A stretch of DNA of 64,000 nt from the NCBI RefSeq assembly GCF_004358025.1, contig NZ_SMTL01000006.1, positions 1 to 64,000 of the forward strand, given 5' to 3'. Shown here one piece after another: positions 43,625 through 52,296 of the stretch (position 1 is the stretch's first letter; each line of letters opens with the position of its first letter). Under the pieces are notes generated by a model. That model saw only the letters and a list, made by a program, of their open reading frames with translations, did no database searches and had not been told where the DNA came from. The position numbers and the translations under genes are program-made. The stretch comes from Rhizobium deserti. Its GTDB lineage: Bacteria; Pseudomonadota; Alphaproteobacteria; Rhizobiales; Rhizobiaceae.

Positions 43625-44857
43625 TCACAGTACCGGCTCGATCTCTACCGCACCGCCGTCGCGCGAACTTTCAAGTGCCGCGATACCGCACAGGACGGAC
43701 ATGGCGCCGGCACGTGATCCTGCGCGCTGGCGTAGGCGATCGTTGGAGCCTGGCTTGAAGATCATGTCGCGCATCCGGTTGTCGCCACCATAATGGCCGC
43801 CCGGCTCATGCGGGATCCAGATATGCTCCACGCCACCGCCGAAACTCTTGATGAGCAGGATCTTGTCGGCCGGCGGTTCAGTCCAGGGCTGCTTTTCGAA
43901 CTGACGCAGCTCGATGCGGCCCTTGTGCCCGTTGAAGGCAATATGATGCCCTTCGATCGGCATGTAAGTGTTAAGAGAATAGGAAACCTGCACATTGTTG
44001 CGGTAGCGGATCGTCGCCGTCATCGTATCCGGAATGTCAATTTCTTCGCGGAAGACGCAGGCATCCCGCACGTAACCGTCCAACTTGGATGGATCCTCAT
44101 AAAGTGCATCCAGGAAAGGGTCGCTCTTCAGATCGAGGTAATAGGGGCATTCCGCCTTGTACGGACAGATCTTGCAGCGCGGACCACGGAAGGGGCCGTT
44201 GTGGCCATAGTGCAGCAGTTGCGCGAAGGATTTGACCTCGACCGGATCTGAATCGAGATACCAGTTCAGAAGGTCGAAGTGGTGTGTCGCCTTATGCACG
44301 AAAAGGCTGCCGGATCGCGCCGTGAAGGCATGCCAGCGCCGAAAATAATCTGCGCCATGTTGGTTGTCGAGATACCAGTGGAAGTCGACGGAGGTGATAT
44401 CGCCGATCGCCCCATCTTCAATGAGTTCTTTGATCCGCGAGGCGGTTGGCGCAAACCGATAGTTGAAGGAGACATCGACACGGCGGCCCGTGCGGGCTTC
44501 CGCGTCCCGGATGCGGGCGATCTTTTCGCGTGTCGTGGCAAGCGGCTTCTCGCTGATCACGTCGGCGCCGGCTTCAAGCGCGCGCACGATGATGTCGTCA
44601 TGGGTGTCGTCAGGGGTACAAACGATCACCAGGTCCGGTGATAGATCCGCCATCATCCGGTTGAAGTCGTCGTAAAGCGGCGCATCAGAGCCAATCATCG
44701 CACGAGCCCGTTCCGCCCGCATCAGATTGATGTCGCAAATGCCGACGAGTTCTACGAACTCGCTCCAGCCGGTCAGTAGATCGCGGCCCCACATCGTGAT
44801 GCCGCGATTGCCGGTGCCAACAAGGGCATAACGCCGCCTTTGGGTCGCTTGCAGCAT
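43625..44857 (-). CDS. Gfo/Idh/MocA family oxidoreductase with Cys cluster
   Basis: 410 residues from ATG 44857 (GGAGG 8 nt upstream). The N-terminal Rossmann fold has YALVGTGNRG and the EKP motif in VISEKPLAT; the C-terminal substrate domain has FVHKATHHFDLLNWY. An insert near residue 225 contains RCKICPYKAECPY (CxxCx5C), a possible metal site. Predicted NAD(P)-dependent sugar or cyclitol dehydrogenase. It is the last gene of a four-gene minus-strand operon and begins 22 nt after the isomerase gene. Confidence 0.9.
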   Translation of the reverse strand: MLQATQRRRYALVGTGNRGITMWGRDLLTGWSEFVELVGICDINLMRAERARAMIGSDAPLYDDFNRMMADLSPDLVIVCTPDDTHDDIIVRALEAGADVISEKPLATTREKIARIRDAEARTGRRVDVSFNYRFAPTASRIKELIEDGAIGDITSVDFHWYLDNQHGADYFRRWHAFTARSGSLFVHKATHHFDLLNWYLDSDPVEVKSFAQLLHYGHNGPFRGPRCKICPYKAECPYYLDLKSDPFLDALYEDPSKLDGYVRDACVFREEIDIPDTMTATIRYRNNVQVSYSLNTYMPIEGHHIAFNGHKGRIELRQFEKQPWTEPPADKILLIKSFGGGVEHIWIPHEPGGHYGGDNRMRDMIFKPGSNDRLRQRAGSRAGAMSVLCGIAALESSRDGGAVEIEPVL

Positions 44858-44879
44858 GGCTTTATCCTCCACTCTTCTC

Positions 44880-45731
44880 TCAGGTCGCCGCTGCGGCACC
44901 CGTTATCGTCTGGCATACGGTCTGGTAGCGATCAACGATGGTCGCGAGTACCTCGTCTACCGGGCGGGCCTGCCAGCGGTGGGAGAAGATTTCGACCTCC
45001 TGCGGTCCTCGATATCCGGCATTCTCGATCATGGCGCGGAAGCGACCAAGATCGATGACTCCGTCGCCCATCATGCCGCGGTCGTTGAGCGGATCGACCG
45101 TCGGCACCAGCCAGTCGCAGATGTGATGCGCAACAATCTGACCGTTGCGGCCGGCCCGCGCCACCTGCTCTTCGAGCTCCGGGTCCCACCAGAGGTGATA
45201 AACGTCGATTGCAACGCCTGTTCCCTCCCCCAATTTGTCGCAGAGGTCGAGGGCCTGCTTCAACGTGTTTAGACAGGCGCGTTCAGCTGCATAGAATGGA
45301 TGCAGAGGTTCGAGGGCCAGCTTGACGCCTTGCTGGCGTGCATACGGGAGGATTTCGGCGAACCCATCCTCGACCATCTGCCGCGCTCCCGAAAGGTCGC
45401 GCGATCCCTTGGGCAATCCCCCCACAACCATGACGAGGCAACTGGCACTGAGCGCTGCCGCTTCGTCAATGGCGCGGCGATTGTCTTCGATGGCAGCCCT
45501 GCGCCCAGCAGCATCGGCCGCCGAAAAGAAGCCGCCCCGGCAGTGGCCGGTCACCCGCAGCCCATTCGACGCCACGATCCGCGCCGCCTCGACAAGGCCC
45601 GCCTCTGCGACATGCTCCCGCCAAGGCGAAATCGCTGTGATGCCGTGCCTCAGACAAGCATCAACGATTGCGCCGAACGAACCTGCCTGCCTCACCGTTG
45701 CGAAATTGATCGATAGATTATCCAGTGACAT
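44880..45731 (-). CDS. sugar phosphate isomerase/epimerase family (TIM barrel)
   Basis: 283 residues of the xylose-isomerase-like AP_endonuc_2 superfamily. It opens LSINFATVRQAG. Metal ligands are expected at LALEPLHPFYAAER, GVAIDVYHLWWDPELE, IVAHHICDWL and EVEIFSHRW. GGAGGAG precedes ATG. Such enzymes isomerise or epimerise keto-sugars or inosose derivatives. Third gene of the minus-strand operon, between a DUF993 protein and a dehydrogenase. Confidence 0.88.
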   Translation of the reverse strand: MSLDNLSINFATVRQAGSFGAIVDACLRHGITAISPWREHVAEAGLVEAARIVASNGLRVTGHCRGGFFSAADAAGRRAAIEDNRRAIDEAAALSASCLVMVVGGLPKGSRDLSGARQMVEDGFAEILPYARQQGVKLALEPLHPFYAAERACLNTLKQALDLCDKLGEGTGVAIDVYHLWWDPELEEQVARAGRNGQIVAHHICDWLVPTVDPLNDRGMMGDGVIDLGRFRAMIENAGYRGPQEVEIFSHRWQARPVDEVLATIVDRYQTVCQTITGAAAAT

Positions 45732-45804
45732 GCCGAGCTCCTCCGGATGGTCTGGTTATAACTTGCAAAGGCCGTTCGAGAGCCATCCGCACACGGTTGC
45801 CATT

Positions 45805-46968
45805 TCAGTGTATGCCCCGCGTGGCGAGGAAGGTCTTCATGCGCGCCGCGGCGAGGTCCGGATCGGAGAGAACATGAGCCCTGTCCGCCAGCCGAAACAG
45901 GTCCGCAAAATGCAGGGTGGAGCGGGCGCTTTCCTGGCCACCAACCATGGTGAAGTGATCCTGAAGCCCGTTCAAATAAGCGAGGAAGACAATCCCGGTC
46001 TTGTAGAAGCGGGTCGGAGCTCTGAAGATGTGGCGGGACAGGGCCACGGTCGGCTCAAGCACATGGAAAAATTCGTTGTCCGCGCCACGCTTCAGACTTG
46101 CAAGAGCCTGCGACGCAGCCGGGGCGATGGCGTCGAAGATACCGAGCAGCGCCTCCGAATAGCCTTGTTCGTCACCAGCGATCAGTTCGGCATAGTTGAA
46201 GTCGTCGCCGGTATACATGCGCACCCCCGGCGGCAGGCGGCGGCGCATGGCGATCTCCTTCTCCTTCGACAGAAGCGAAACCTTGATGCCGTCGATCTTC
46301 TCACGGTTGTCGGACATCATCTGGAGACATGTATTCATCGCCTCCAGGTGATCCGGGGAACCCCAATATCCGACAAGCGCCGGATCGAACATCTCGCCCA
46401 GCCAATGGATGATGACCTTGTCGCGGGCTCCGGAAAGGACGCGAGAATAGACGAAAAGGTAGTCATCGATCGAGGCAGCGCTACGGGCGAGCGCCCGGCT
46501 CGCCATCAGGATGACCTGACCGCCCTCCCCTTGCACGAAATCCAGCTGTTCCTGGTAGGCATCAACGATCTCGTCTATAGAATAGAGCTTGTCTTCCAGG
46601 TGGTCGGTGCCGACGCCGCAGGCGATGATCGCATCGTCGCGGCCGGCAGCCTCCTTCAGCGAGCGGGAAACGAGTTCCTGCGCATCTCGCCAGGTCAGGC
46701 CCATGCCGCGTTGGGCAGTATCCATGGCTTCGGCAACGCCAAGACCGAGATCCCAGAGCCTATGCCGGAACCGCAAGGTAGAATCCCAATCAATCGCCGG
46801 CGCCAGCCAGGGATCATTGTCGGCAAAGGGATCGGCGACCACATGCGCGGCAGCAAAGGCGACGCGGTTGAAGTCTTTCGCCCGACGTTTTTCGAGCCGG
46901 ATTGGCGTGCCGCTCATCCGATAGGAGGCGATGCTGCGGTCTGGATTAGGCAGGAAAAGCGACGTCAT
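45805..46968 (-). CDS. DUF993 family protein (DHDPS-like)
   Basis: 387 residues. The NDPWLAPAIDWDSTLRFRHR, AMDTAQRGMGLTWRDAQELV, ACGVGTDHL, VIIHWLGEMFDPALVGYWGS and YTGDDFNYAELIAGDEQGYSE-like segments define DUF993, a distant relative of dihydrodipicolinate synthase. It probably acts as a lyase or aldolase on an oxidised sugar product. GGAGGGGG lies just before ATG. It starts 11 nt after the dehydrogenase stop, so they form one operon; its reaction has not been established to my knowledge. Confidence 0.88.
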   Translation of the reverse strand: MTSLFLPNPDRSIASYRMSGTPIRLEKRRAKDFNRVAFAAAHVVADPFADNDPWLAPAIDWDSTLRFRHRLWDLGLGVAEAMDTAQRGMGLTWRDAQELVSRSLKEAAGRDDAIIACGVGTDHLEDKLYSIDEIVDAYQEQLDFVQGEGGQVILMASRALARSAASIDDYLFVYSRVLSGARDKVIIHWLGEMFDPALVGYWGSPDHLEAMNTCLQMMSDNREKIDGIKVSLLSKEKEIAMRRRLPPGVRMYTGDDFNYAELIAGDEQGYSEALLGIFDAIAPAASQALASLKRGADNEFFHVLEPTVALSRHIFRAPTRFYKTGIVFLAYLNGLQDHFTMVGGQESARSTLHFADLFRLADRAHVLSDPDLAAARMKTFLATRGIH

Positions 46969-46979
46969 TTCCCCCTCCT

Positions 46980-48122
46980 TCAGGCGACAGCGGGAACGTC
47001 AAGCCAGCGGCGTTCCTTCCAGGACCGAAGCCCGAGCTCCGCCAGTTGCACGCCCTTGACGCCCTCCATCAAGCCGTAAGGCCAAGGTCCATCCTCGGCC
47101 AGATGGCGCAGAAACATCTCCCACTGCGCCTTGAAGCCGTTGTCATAGGCGATGTTGTCCGGCACTTCCTGCCAGGTCTTGTAAAAGTCAATCGTCTGCG
47201 GCTGATCGGGGTTCCACACCGGCTTTGGGGTCGCGGCCCGCGGCTGGATGAAGCATTTGCTGAGGCCCGCCACCGCTGATCCATGCGTGCCGTCCACCTG
47301 GAAGGTGACGAGATCGTCGCGCCGCACCCGCACCGCCCAAGAGGAATTTATCTGGGCGATGATGCCACCTTCCAGCTCGAACGTGGCATAGGCCGCATCG
47401 TCGGCATCCGCGACATAGGCATTGCCCTGTTCGTCAACGCGCTTGGGAACATGCGTCGTGCCGAGGCAGCTGACAGCTTTAACCGGACCGAACAGGTTGT
47501 CGAGGACATAGCGCCAGTGGCAGAGCATATCGAGGATGATACCGCCGCCGTCCTTCAGCCGATAATTCCAGGAAGGCCGCTGGGCAGGCTGCCAATCGCC
47601 CTCGAACACCCAATAGCCGAACTCGCCGCGCACAGAGAGGATCTTTCCGAAGAAGCCGGAATCCCTCAGCATGGCCAGCTTGCGAAGGCCGGGAAGAAAG
47701 AGTTTGTCCTGCACCACACCATGATTGATGCCGGCACTTTCGGCCAGACGCGCAACCGCAAGCGCGTCCTCCAACTTGTCGGCAATGGGTTTTTCGCAGT
47801 AAACATGCTTGCCGGCATGGATCGCCTTGGTCAGCAGTTGGGCGCGCATCTGCGTTGTTCCGGCATCGAAGAACAGCGTGTCATCCGGGTTGGCAAGCGC
47901 GGCATCAAGATCCGTCGTCCAGCGCTCCACATCGTGACGCTTGGCAATTTCCTCGATCTTGGCAGCATTGCGCCCGACCAGGATGGGATCAACCAACAGT
48001 TTCTCACCGTTCTTGAGCGTGACGCCACCTTGGCCGCGGATGGCGAGAATGGACCGCACCAAGTGCTGGTTATAACCCATGCGGCCGGTGACGCCGTGCA
48101 TGATGATGCCGAGACGCTTCAT
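46980..48122 (-). CDS. Gfo/Idh/MocA family oxidoreductase
   Basis: 380 residues from ATG 48122 (GGAGGAAGTC directly upstream; a longer frame is unsupported). GIIMHGVTGRMGYNQH is an unusual nucleotide-binding start, VYCEKPIAD the EKP motif, and GGGIILDMLCHWRYVLD the catalytic His region. First gene of the four-gene operon (dehydrogenase, DUF993, isomerase, dehydrogenase). Its promoter region carries an operator-like GTAAC-N6-GTTAT, shared with the divergent transporter operon. Confidence 0.9.
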   Translation of the reverse strand: MKRLGIIMHGVTGRMGYNQHLVRSILAIRGQGGVTLKNGEKLLVDPILVGRNAAKIEEIAKRHDVERWTTDLDAALANPDDTLFFDAGTTQMRAQLLTKAIHAGKHVYCEKPIADKLEDALAVARLAESAGINHGVVQDKLFLPGLRKLAMLRDSGFFGKILSVRGEFGYWVFEGDWQPAQRPSWNYRLKDGGGIILDMLCHWRYVLDNLFGPVKAVSCLGTTHVPKRVDEQGNAYVADADDAAYATFELEGGIIAQINSSWAVRVRRDDLVTFQVDGTHGSAVAGLSKCFIQPRAATPKPVWNPDQPQTIDFYKTWQEVPDNIAYDNGFKAQWEMFLRHLAEDGPWPYGLMEGVKGVQLAELGLRSWKERRWLDVPAVA

Positions 48123-48266
48123 GACTTCCTCCTCCCGATCGCCTGCTTGCCTCGGTGGCAATCGTGCCGGCGCTGACGTGCAACGGATAACGGTGCGGAT
48201 ATGCCGTAAGCTCACACCGCTACCGTAGATGCCAGCGGCCTCCCCCGCCTGCATCCTGGTCACTTT

Positions 48267-48282
48267 GTAACTGTCTGGTTAT
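48267..48282. promoter_or_regulatory. probable TetR operator, site A
   Basis: GTAAC-TGTCTG-GTTAT, an imperfect dyad of the form RTAAC-N6-GTTAY, lies 145 bp before the dehydrogenase start and after the TetR stop. The same dyad occurs once in the TetR/ABC intergenic region. A related half-site, CTGGTTATAACTTG (45753-45766), lies before the isomerase gene. Confidence 0.6.
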
Positions 48283-48353
48283 TTGAGACTACGAAGATGC
48301 GTAGCTGTCAAGAGGGTTTTTCATGAAGCCTCAACGCCGCCGATCGGCGGAGC

Positions 48354-49043
48354 TCAGACTTGCGCCATGGACAGTACTGTGGCGACGATATGCTGGCCCC
48401 ACCGATCGAGTTCGCCGGGAGCGACAAGGTCGCGCTGGAAGATGGTGGATAGGGTGAAGCGGTTCGACAGGTAAAAATATCCGAGCGAAGCAATCGTCAG
48501 ATAAACGTCCACCGGATCAAGCCCACACTTGAAAACCCCCTCCTGGCTACCGCGCTGCAGCACATCCTTGAGCTCGGAGATGAAATTCGAATGCAGTTCC
48601 GCCACCACCTTCGATTGCCGCAGATAGCGTGCTTGATTGAGATTCTCAGTTGCCAAAATACTAAGAAATTCAGGGTGATCCAGGAAATAGTGCCACGTAA
48701 AAAGAGAAAGTTCCCGCAGACCCTCGACCGGCGGCTTGTGGGCCAGATCAAGCCGCCGTTCGGCATGGCGAATATTGCGGTAAGCATCTTCGAGGACAGC
48801 TAGGTAGAGCGCATCCTTGTCGCCGAAGTAGTGATAAATCATACGCTTATTGGTACCGGCCCGACGTGCGACGACGTCCACCCTGGCGCCAGCCAGTCCC
48901 TTAGCGGCAACCTCGCGGCGAGCTGCTTCCAGAATTGCTGATCGAGTGCGCTCCGGATTTCGCGACTGCGAAGAGCCACGCCGTCGTTCCGGCTTGTCCG
49001 GCGCCGAAGTTTCTGCACTGGCTTTATCGACCGCATCGGCCAC
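48354..49043 (-). CDS. TetR-family regulator
   Basis: 229 residues with GUG start at 49043. The N-terminal HTH is RSAILEAARREVAAKGLAGA, RVDVVARRAGTNKRMIYHYF and GDKDALYLAVLEDAYRNIR, followed by a TetR C-terminal ligand domain. It sits between the dehydrogenase operon (same strand) and the divergent sugar ABC operon, and probably represses both through the duplicated GTAAC-N6-GTTAT sites. Confidence 0.92.
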   Translation of the reverse strand: MADAVDKASAETSAPDKPERRRGSSQSRNPERTRSAILEAARREVAAKGLAGARVDVVARRAGTNKRMIYHYFGDKDALYLAVLEDAYRNIRHAERRLDLAHKPPVEGLRELSLFTWHYFLDHPEFLSILATENLNQARYLRQSKVVAELHSNFISELKDVLQRGSQEGVFKCGLDPVDVYLTIASLGYFYLSNRFTLSTIFQRDLVAPGELDRWGQHIVATVLSMAQV

Positions 49044-49085
49044 GGCATAATCTCACTTGACATGGGTTATTTTCAGTGTTCCCAT

Positions 49086-49101
49086 GTAACCACATAGTTA
49101 T
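49086..49101. promoter_or_regulatory. probable TetR operator, site B
   Basis: GTAAC-CACATA-GTTAT repeats the dyad of site A with identical half-sites and spacing. It lies 61 bp before the binding-protein start. Just upstream, ACATGGG (49060-49066) and CCCATGT (49081-49087) form a further inverted repeat in the same 119-bp divergent promoter region. Confidence 0.6.
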
Positions 49102-49162
49102 AAAACGGCAATATGTCGTTTGCAGTCATCGTAAATTGGCAGTCATTAGGGAGGAGTTGCCA

Positions 49163-50449
49163 ATGCCTATGATGCTTGACAGGAGAAGTGTGCTTTGTGG
49201 AGGGCTTTCTGCCCTGTCACTGGCTGCACTTAATGCCCCGGCACTCGCTCAGGCCACTCGCCTGCGGATGATCTGGTGGGGTTCTCAGGAAAGAGCCGAC
49301 CGCACCAATAAGGCGATCGCGGCTTTCAAGACAGCCAAGCCCGATATTACCATTGCCGGTGAATTTGCCGGTTGGAGCGATTACTGGCCGAGGCTGGCGA
49401 CCCAAGTGGCGGGGCGCAATGCGCCCGACATCATCCAGATGGATTATCGATATATCTTCGAATACGCGCGCCGAGGTGCCCTGGCGCCGCTCGACGATTA
49501 TCTCGGCAAGGGTCTGACGATTGATGATTTCGGCAAGCCGAACATTGAATCTGGCCGTATCGACGGCAAGCTCTTCGGGATCAATCTCGGCGTCAATTCC
49601 AGCGTCGTGCTCTACGACAAGGCCGCCTGGGAAAAAACCGGCGTCACGCCCCCCAGCATGGGGCAGACCTGGGAAGAGTTTGCTGAAAACACCATTGCTT
49701 TCGGGAAGAAAAAGCCGAAGCCCGGTTATTTCGCGACGGCCGATGCCAGTGGCCTCGAGCCAAGCTTCGAGAATTATCTGCGCCAAAACAACAAGGCTCT
49801 GTTCAGCGCCGACGGACAGCTTGGTTATGAGCCGGCCGATGTGGCTGCCTGGTTCAAGATGTGGCAGGACATACGCAAATCCGGCGGTTGTGTGCCGGCC
49901 GACGTGCAGGCCCTAGATCAGCAGAATATCGAAAGCAACGCGCTGACGACCGGCAAGGCGGCCACCGCCTTCGCCCATTCGAACCAGTTCGTCGGTTACC
50001 AGGCGCTCAACAAGTCGAAGCTGTCTTTGACGGCCTATCCAAGAGTGGGCAAATCCTCGCCGTCCGGTCATTACCTGAAGCCGTCCATGCTGATGAGCGT
50101 CTCTGCCACCAGCACGAACCCCAAGGGTGCAGTGGATTTCATCAATTTCCTGGTGGCCAAGCCGGAAGGCGTCGATCTTCTTGGGGTCGAGCGCGGCGTT
50201 CCCGCCTCGACGGCTATGCGCGACCAGCTGACGACCAAGCTGGACGATGTGAGCAAGGCCATGGTGGAATATATTGCCGCCATCACGCCAGAGGTCGGCC
50301 CCTTGCCGATCAACCCGCCGCAGGGCGCCGGCGAGCTCGCCTTCGTGTTGACGCGCGTCAGCCAGGAGGTTGCGTTCGGGCGGATCACGCCAGAAGAGGG
50401 TGGTGAACGCATGGTGACCGAAGCCAAGCGCACCCTGGCGCGGAAGTGA
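49163..50449 (+). CDS. sugar ABC transporter substrate-binding protein (SBP_bac_1)
   Basis: 428 residues from ATG 49163, with GGGAGGAG upstream; the longer frame is unsupported. The signal sequence LDRRSVLCGGLSALSLAALN has a twin-arginine-like pair, so Tat export is possible. The mature protein shows the CUT1 pattern RLRMIWWGSQERADRTNKAI, DIIQMDYRYIFEYARRGAL and LFGINLGVNSSVVLYDKAAW. It captures the sugar for the two permeases that follow at 4 nt. Confidence 0.94.
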   Translation: MPMMLDRRSVLCGGLSALSLAALNAPALAQATRLRMIWWGSQERADRTNKAIAAFKTAKPDITIAGEFAGWSDYWPRLATQVAGRNAPDIIQMDYRYIFEYARRGALAPLDDYLGKGLTIDDFGKPNIESGRIDGKLFGINLGVNSSVVLYDKAAWEKTGVTPPSMGQTWEEFAENTIAFGKKKPKPGYFATADASGLEPSFENYLRQNNKALFSADGQLGYEPADVAAWFKMWQDIRKSGGCVPADVQALDQQNIESNALTTGKAATAFAHSNQFVGYQALNKSKLSLTAYPRVGKSSPSGHYLKPSMLMSVSATSTNPKGAVDFINFLVAKPEGVDLLGVERGVPASTAMRDQLTTKLDDVSKAMVEYIAAITPEVGPLPINPPQGAGELAFVLTRVSQEVAFGRITPEEGGERMVTEAKRTLARK

Positions 50450-50453
50450 GCCG

Positions 50454-51407
50454 ATGGCGCTTCATTCCGAGATCCTGTCGAAGGAGGGCCGAGCATCGGC
50501 TCTCCGCAGCCGAGGGACGTTCCGGCGGATCCTGGAGCGCAATGCTGCGGGCTACATCTTCCTTCTGCCATGGTTGCTGGGCTTTTTCGGCCTGACGCTC
50601 GGGCCGGCACTGGCCTCGCTCTACCTGTCCTTCACCAATTACGACCTGCTCCAGTCGCCGGATTGGGTAGGAGCGGCCAACTATGTTCGGATCCTGAGCG
50701 ATGATCCGAAGTTCGGCGCCGCCATGCGCGTGACCTTCACCTATGTCGTGCTGTCGGTTCCGTTGAAACTGGCCTTTGCGCTCGCCGTCGCCATGGCCTT
50801 CAACCGCGGCATCAAGGGGCTAACGCTTTATCGGGCGATCTTCTATCTTCCTTCGCTGCTCGGCTCCAGCGTCGCCATTGCCGTTCTATGGCGGCAGTTG
50901 TTTGCTTCCGACGGGCTCGTCAACATGGCTCTGTGGCAGATCTTCGGCTTTGAAGGCCCGAGCTGGATCTCTAACCCGGACTACGCACTTTACACGCTGG
51001 TCCTGCTTTCGGTGTGGCAGTTCGGCTCGCCGATGATCATCTTCCTGGCCGGCCTGCGGCAGATTCCGACCGATATGTACGAGGCGGCGGAAATGGATGG
51101 CGCCGGCAAGGCTCGGCAATTCTTCAAGATCACCCTGCCACTCTTGACACCGGTCATCTTCTTCAATGCCGTGATCCAGACCATCGAGGCCTTCAAAGCC
51201 TTCACGCCGGCCTTCATCATCTCGGAAGGAACGGGCGGGCCCATCAACTCCACGCTGTTCTATACGCTCTACCTGTACCAGGAGGCCTTCGGCTTCTTCC
51301 GGATGGGCTATGCTTCTGCGCTCGCCTGGATCCTCGTGATCATCATCTCGCTGTTTACGGCCTTCTCCTTCCTAGGGGCGCGCTATTGGGTGCATTACGA
51401 TGAGTGA
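50454..51407 (+). CDS. sugar ABC transporter permease (CUT1, MalF/UgpA type)
   Basis: 317 residues with six membrane helices. It opens YIFLLPWLLGFFGLTLGPAL, typical of the family, and has the EAA motif EAAEMDGAGKARQFFKITLP. It ends ARYWVHYDE and overlaps the next permease by 8 nt, implying coupled synthesis of the heterodimeric channel. Confidence 0.95.
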   Translation: MALHSEILSKEGRASALRSRGTFRRILERNAAGYIFLLPWLLGFFGLTLGPALASLYLSFTNYDLLQSPDWVGAANYVRILSDDPKFGAAMRVTFTYVVLSVPLKLAFALAVAMAFNRGIKGLTLYRAIFYLPSLLGSSVAIAVLWRQLFASDGLVNMALWQIFGFEGPSWISNPDYALYTLVLLSVWQFGSPMIIFLAGLRQIPTDMYEAAEMDGAGKARQFFKITLPLLTPVIFFNAVIQTIEAFKAFTPAFIISEGTGGPINSTLFYTLYLYQEAFGFFRMGYASALAWILVIIISLFTAFSFLGARYWVHYDE

Positions 51408-52275
51408 CGCAACGCGTGACATCCTGACTCCCCCGAAGGTCCAGCGTTCGCCGCTCGTGTCCGTCTTGCTGCATACGGCGCTGATTATCTGTTCCTTCGG
51501 CATGCTTTATCCGATCCTGTGGATGATCTCGGGCTCCTTTCGGCCGCAGGAAGAGCTTTTCGGCACGTCCTCACTTATTCCCTCAGCTCTTGACCTTGGC
51601 GGCTATTTCCGCGGCTGGACTGGGCTTCAGGTAACGTTCGGACGCTTCTTCTGGAACTCGCTTGTTATCTCGGTGCTGGCGACCATCGGCAACGTCGTTG
51701 GCTGCTCTCTTGCCGCCTTCGCCTTCTCACGCTTGCGGTTCGGCGGTCGGAAATTCTGGTTCGCCCTGATGCTCGGCACGTTGATGCTGCCCTATCACGT
51801 CGTGCTCATTCCCCAGTACATCCTGTTTCTGCATCTCGGCTGGGTGAACACGCCGCTACCGCTCATCGTACCGAAATATTTGGCGACCGACGCCTTCTTC
51901 ATCTTCCTCATGGTGCAATTCTTTCGCGGCATTCCCAAAGAGCTGGACGAGGCTGCCGTGATGGACGGATGCAGCCCCTTCCGCATATACTGGAAGATCA
52001 TGCTGCCACTGTCGCTGCCGGTTCTGGCAACGGCGGCGATCTTCTCCTTTATCTGGACTTGGGACGATTTCTTCGGGCCGCTCATCTATCTGAGCGACAT
52101 CGATACCTACACCGTCCAGCTGGGCCTCAGATCCTTCGTGGACTCCACCGGTAGCTCCGACTGGACGGCCCTGTTTGCCATGTCCAACCTTTCGCTCATC
52201 CCCGTCTTCCTGTTCTTTCTGTTTTTTCAGCGCCTGCTCATTGAAGGCATTGCCACCACCGGCATGAAGCGCTGA
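51400..52275 (+). CDS. sugar ABC transporter permease (CUT1, MalG/UgpE type)
   Basis: 291 residues. SVLLHTALIICSFGMLYPIL forms the first helix, followed by WMISGSFRPQEELFG. The EAA motif is DEAAVMDGCSPFRIYWKIML and the C-terminus IEGIATTGMKR, as in MalG-type permeases. It partners the preceding permease. Confidence 0.95.
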   Translation: MSDATRDILTPPKVQRSPLVSVLLHTALIICSFGMLYPILWMISGSFRPQEELFGTSSLIPSALDLGGYFRGWTGLQVTFGRFFWNSLVISVLATIGNVVGCSLAAFAFSRLRFGGRKFWFALMLGTLMLPYHVVLIPQYILFLHLGWVNTPLPLIVPKYLATDAFFIFLMVQFFRGIPKELDEAAVMDGCSPFRIYWKIMLPLSLPVLATAAIFSFIWTWDDFFGPLIYLSDIDTYTVQLGLRSFVDSTGSSDWTALFAMSNLSLIPVFLFFLFFQRLLIEGIATTGMKR

Positions 52276-52296
52276 ACCCTTGCCAGGAGTGTTCCC

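Noticed and set aside
45322..47079. 585-codon open frame on the plus strand
   Set aside because: It is antisense to the isomerase and DUF993 genes, which have clear family motifs and ribosome-binding sites; the plus frame has neither.
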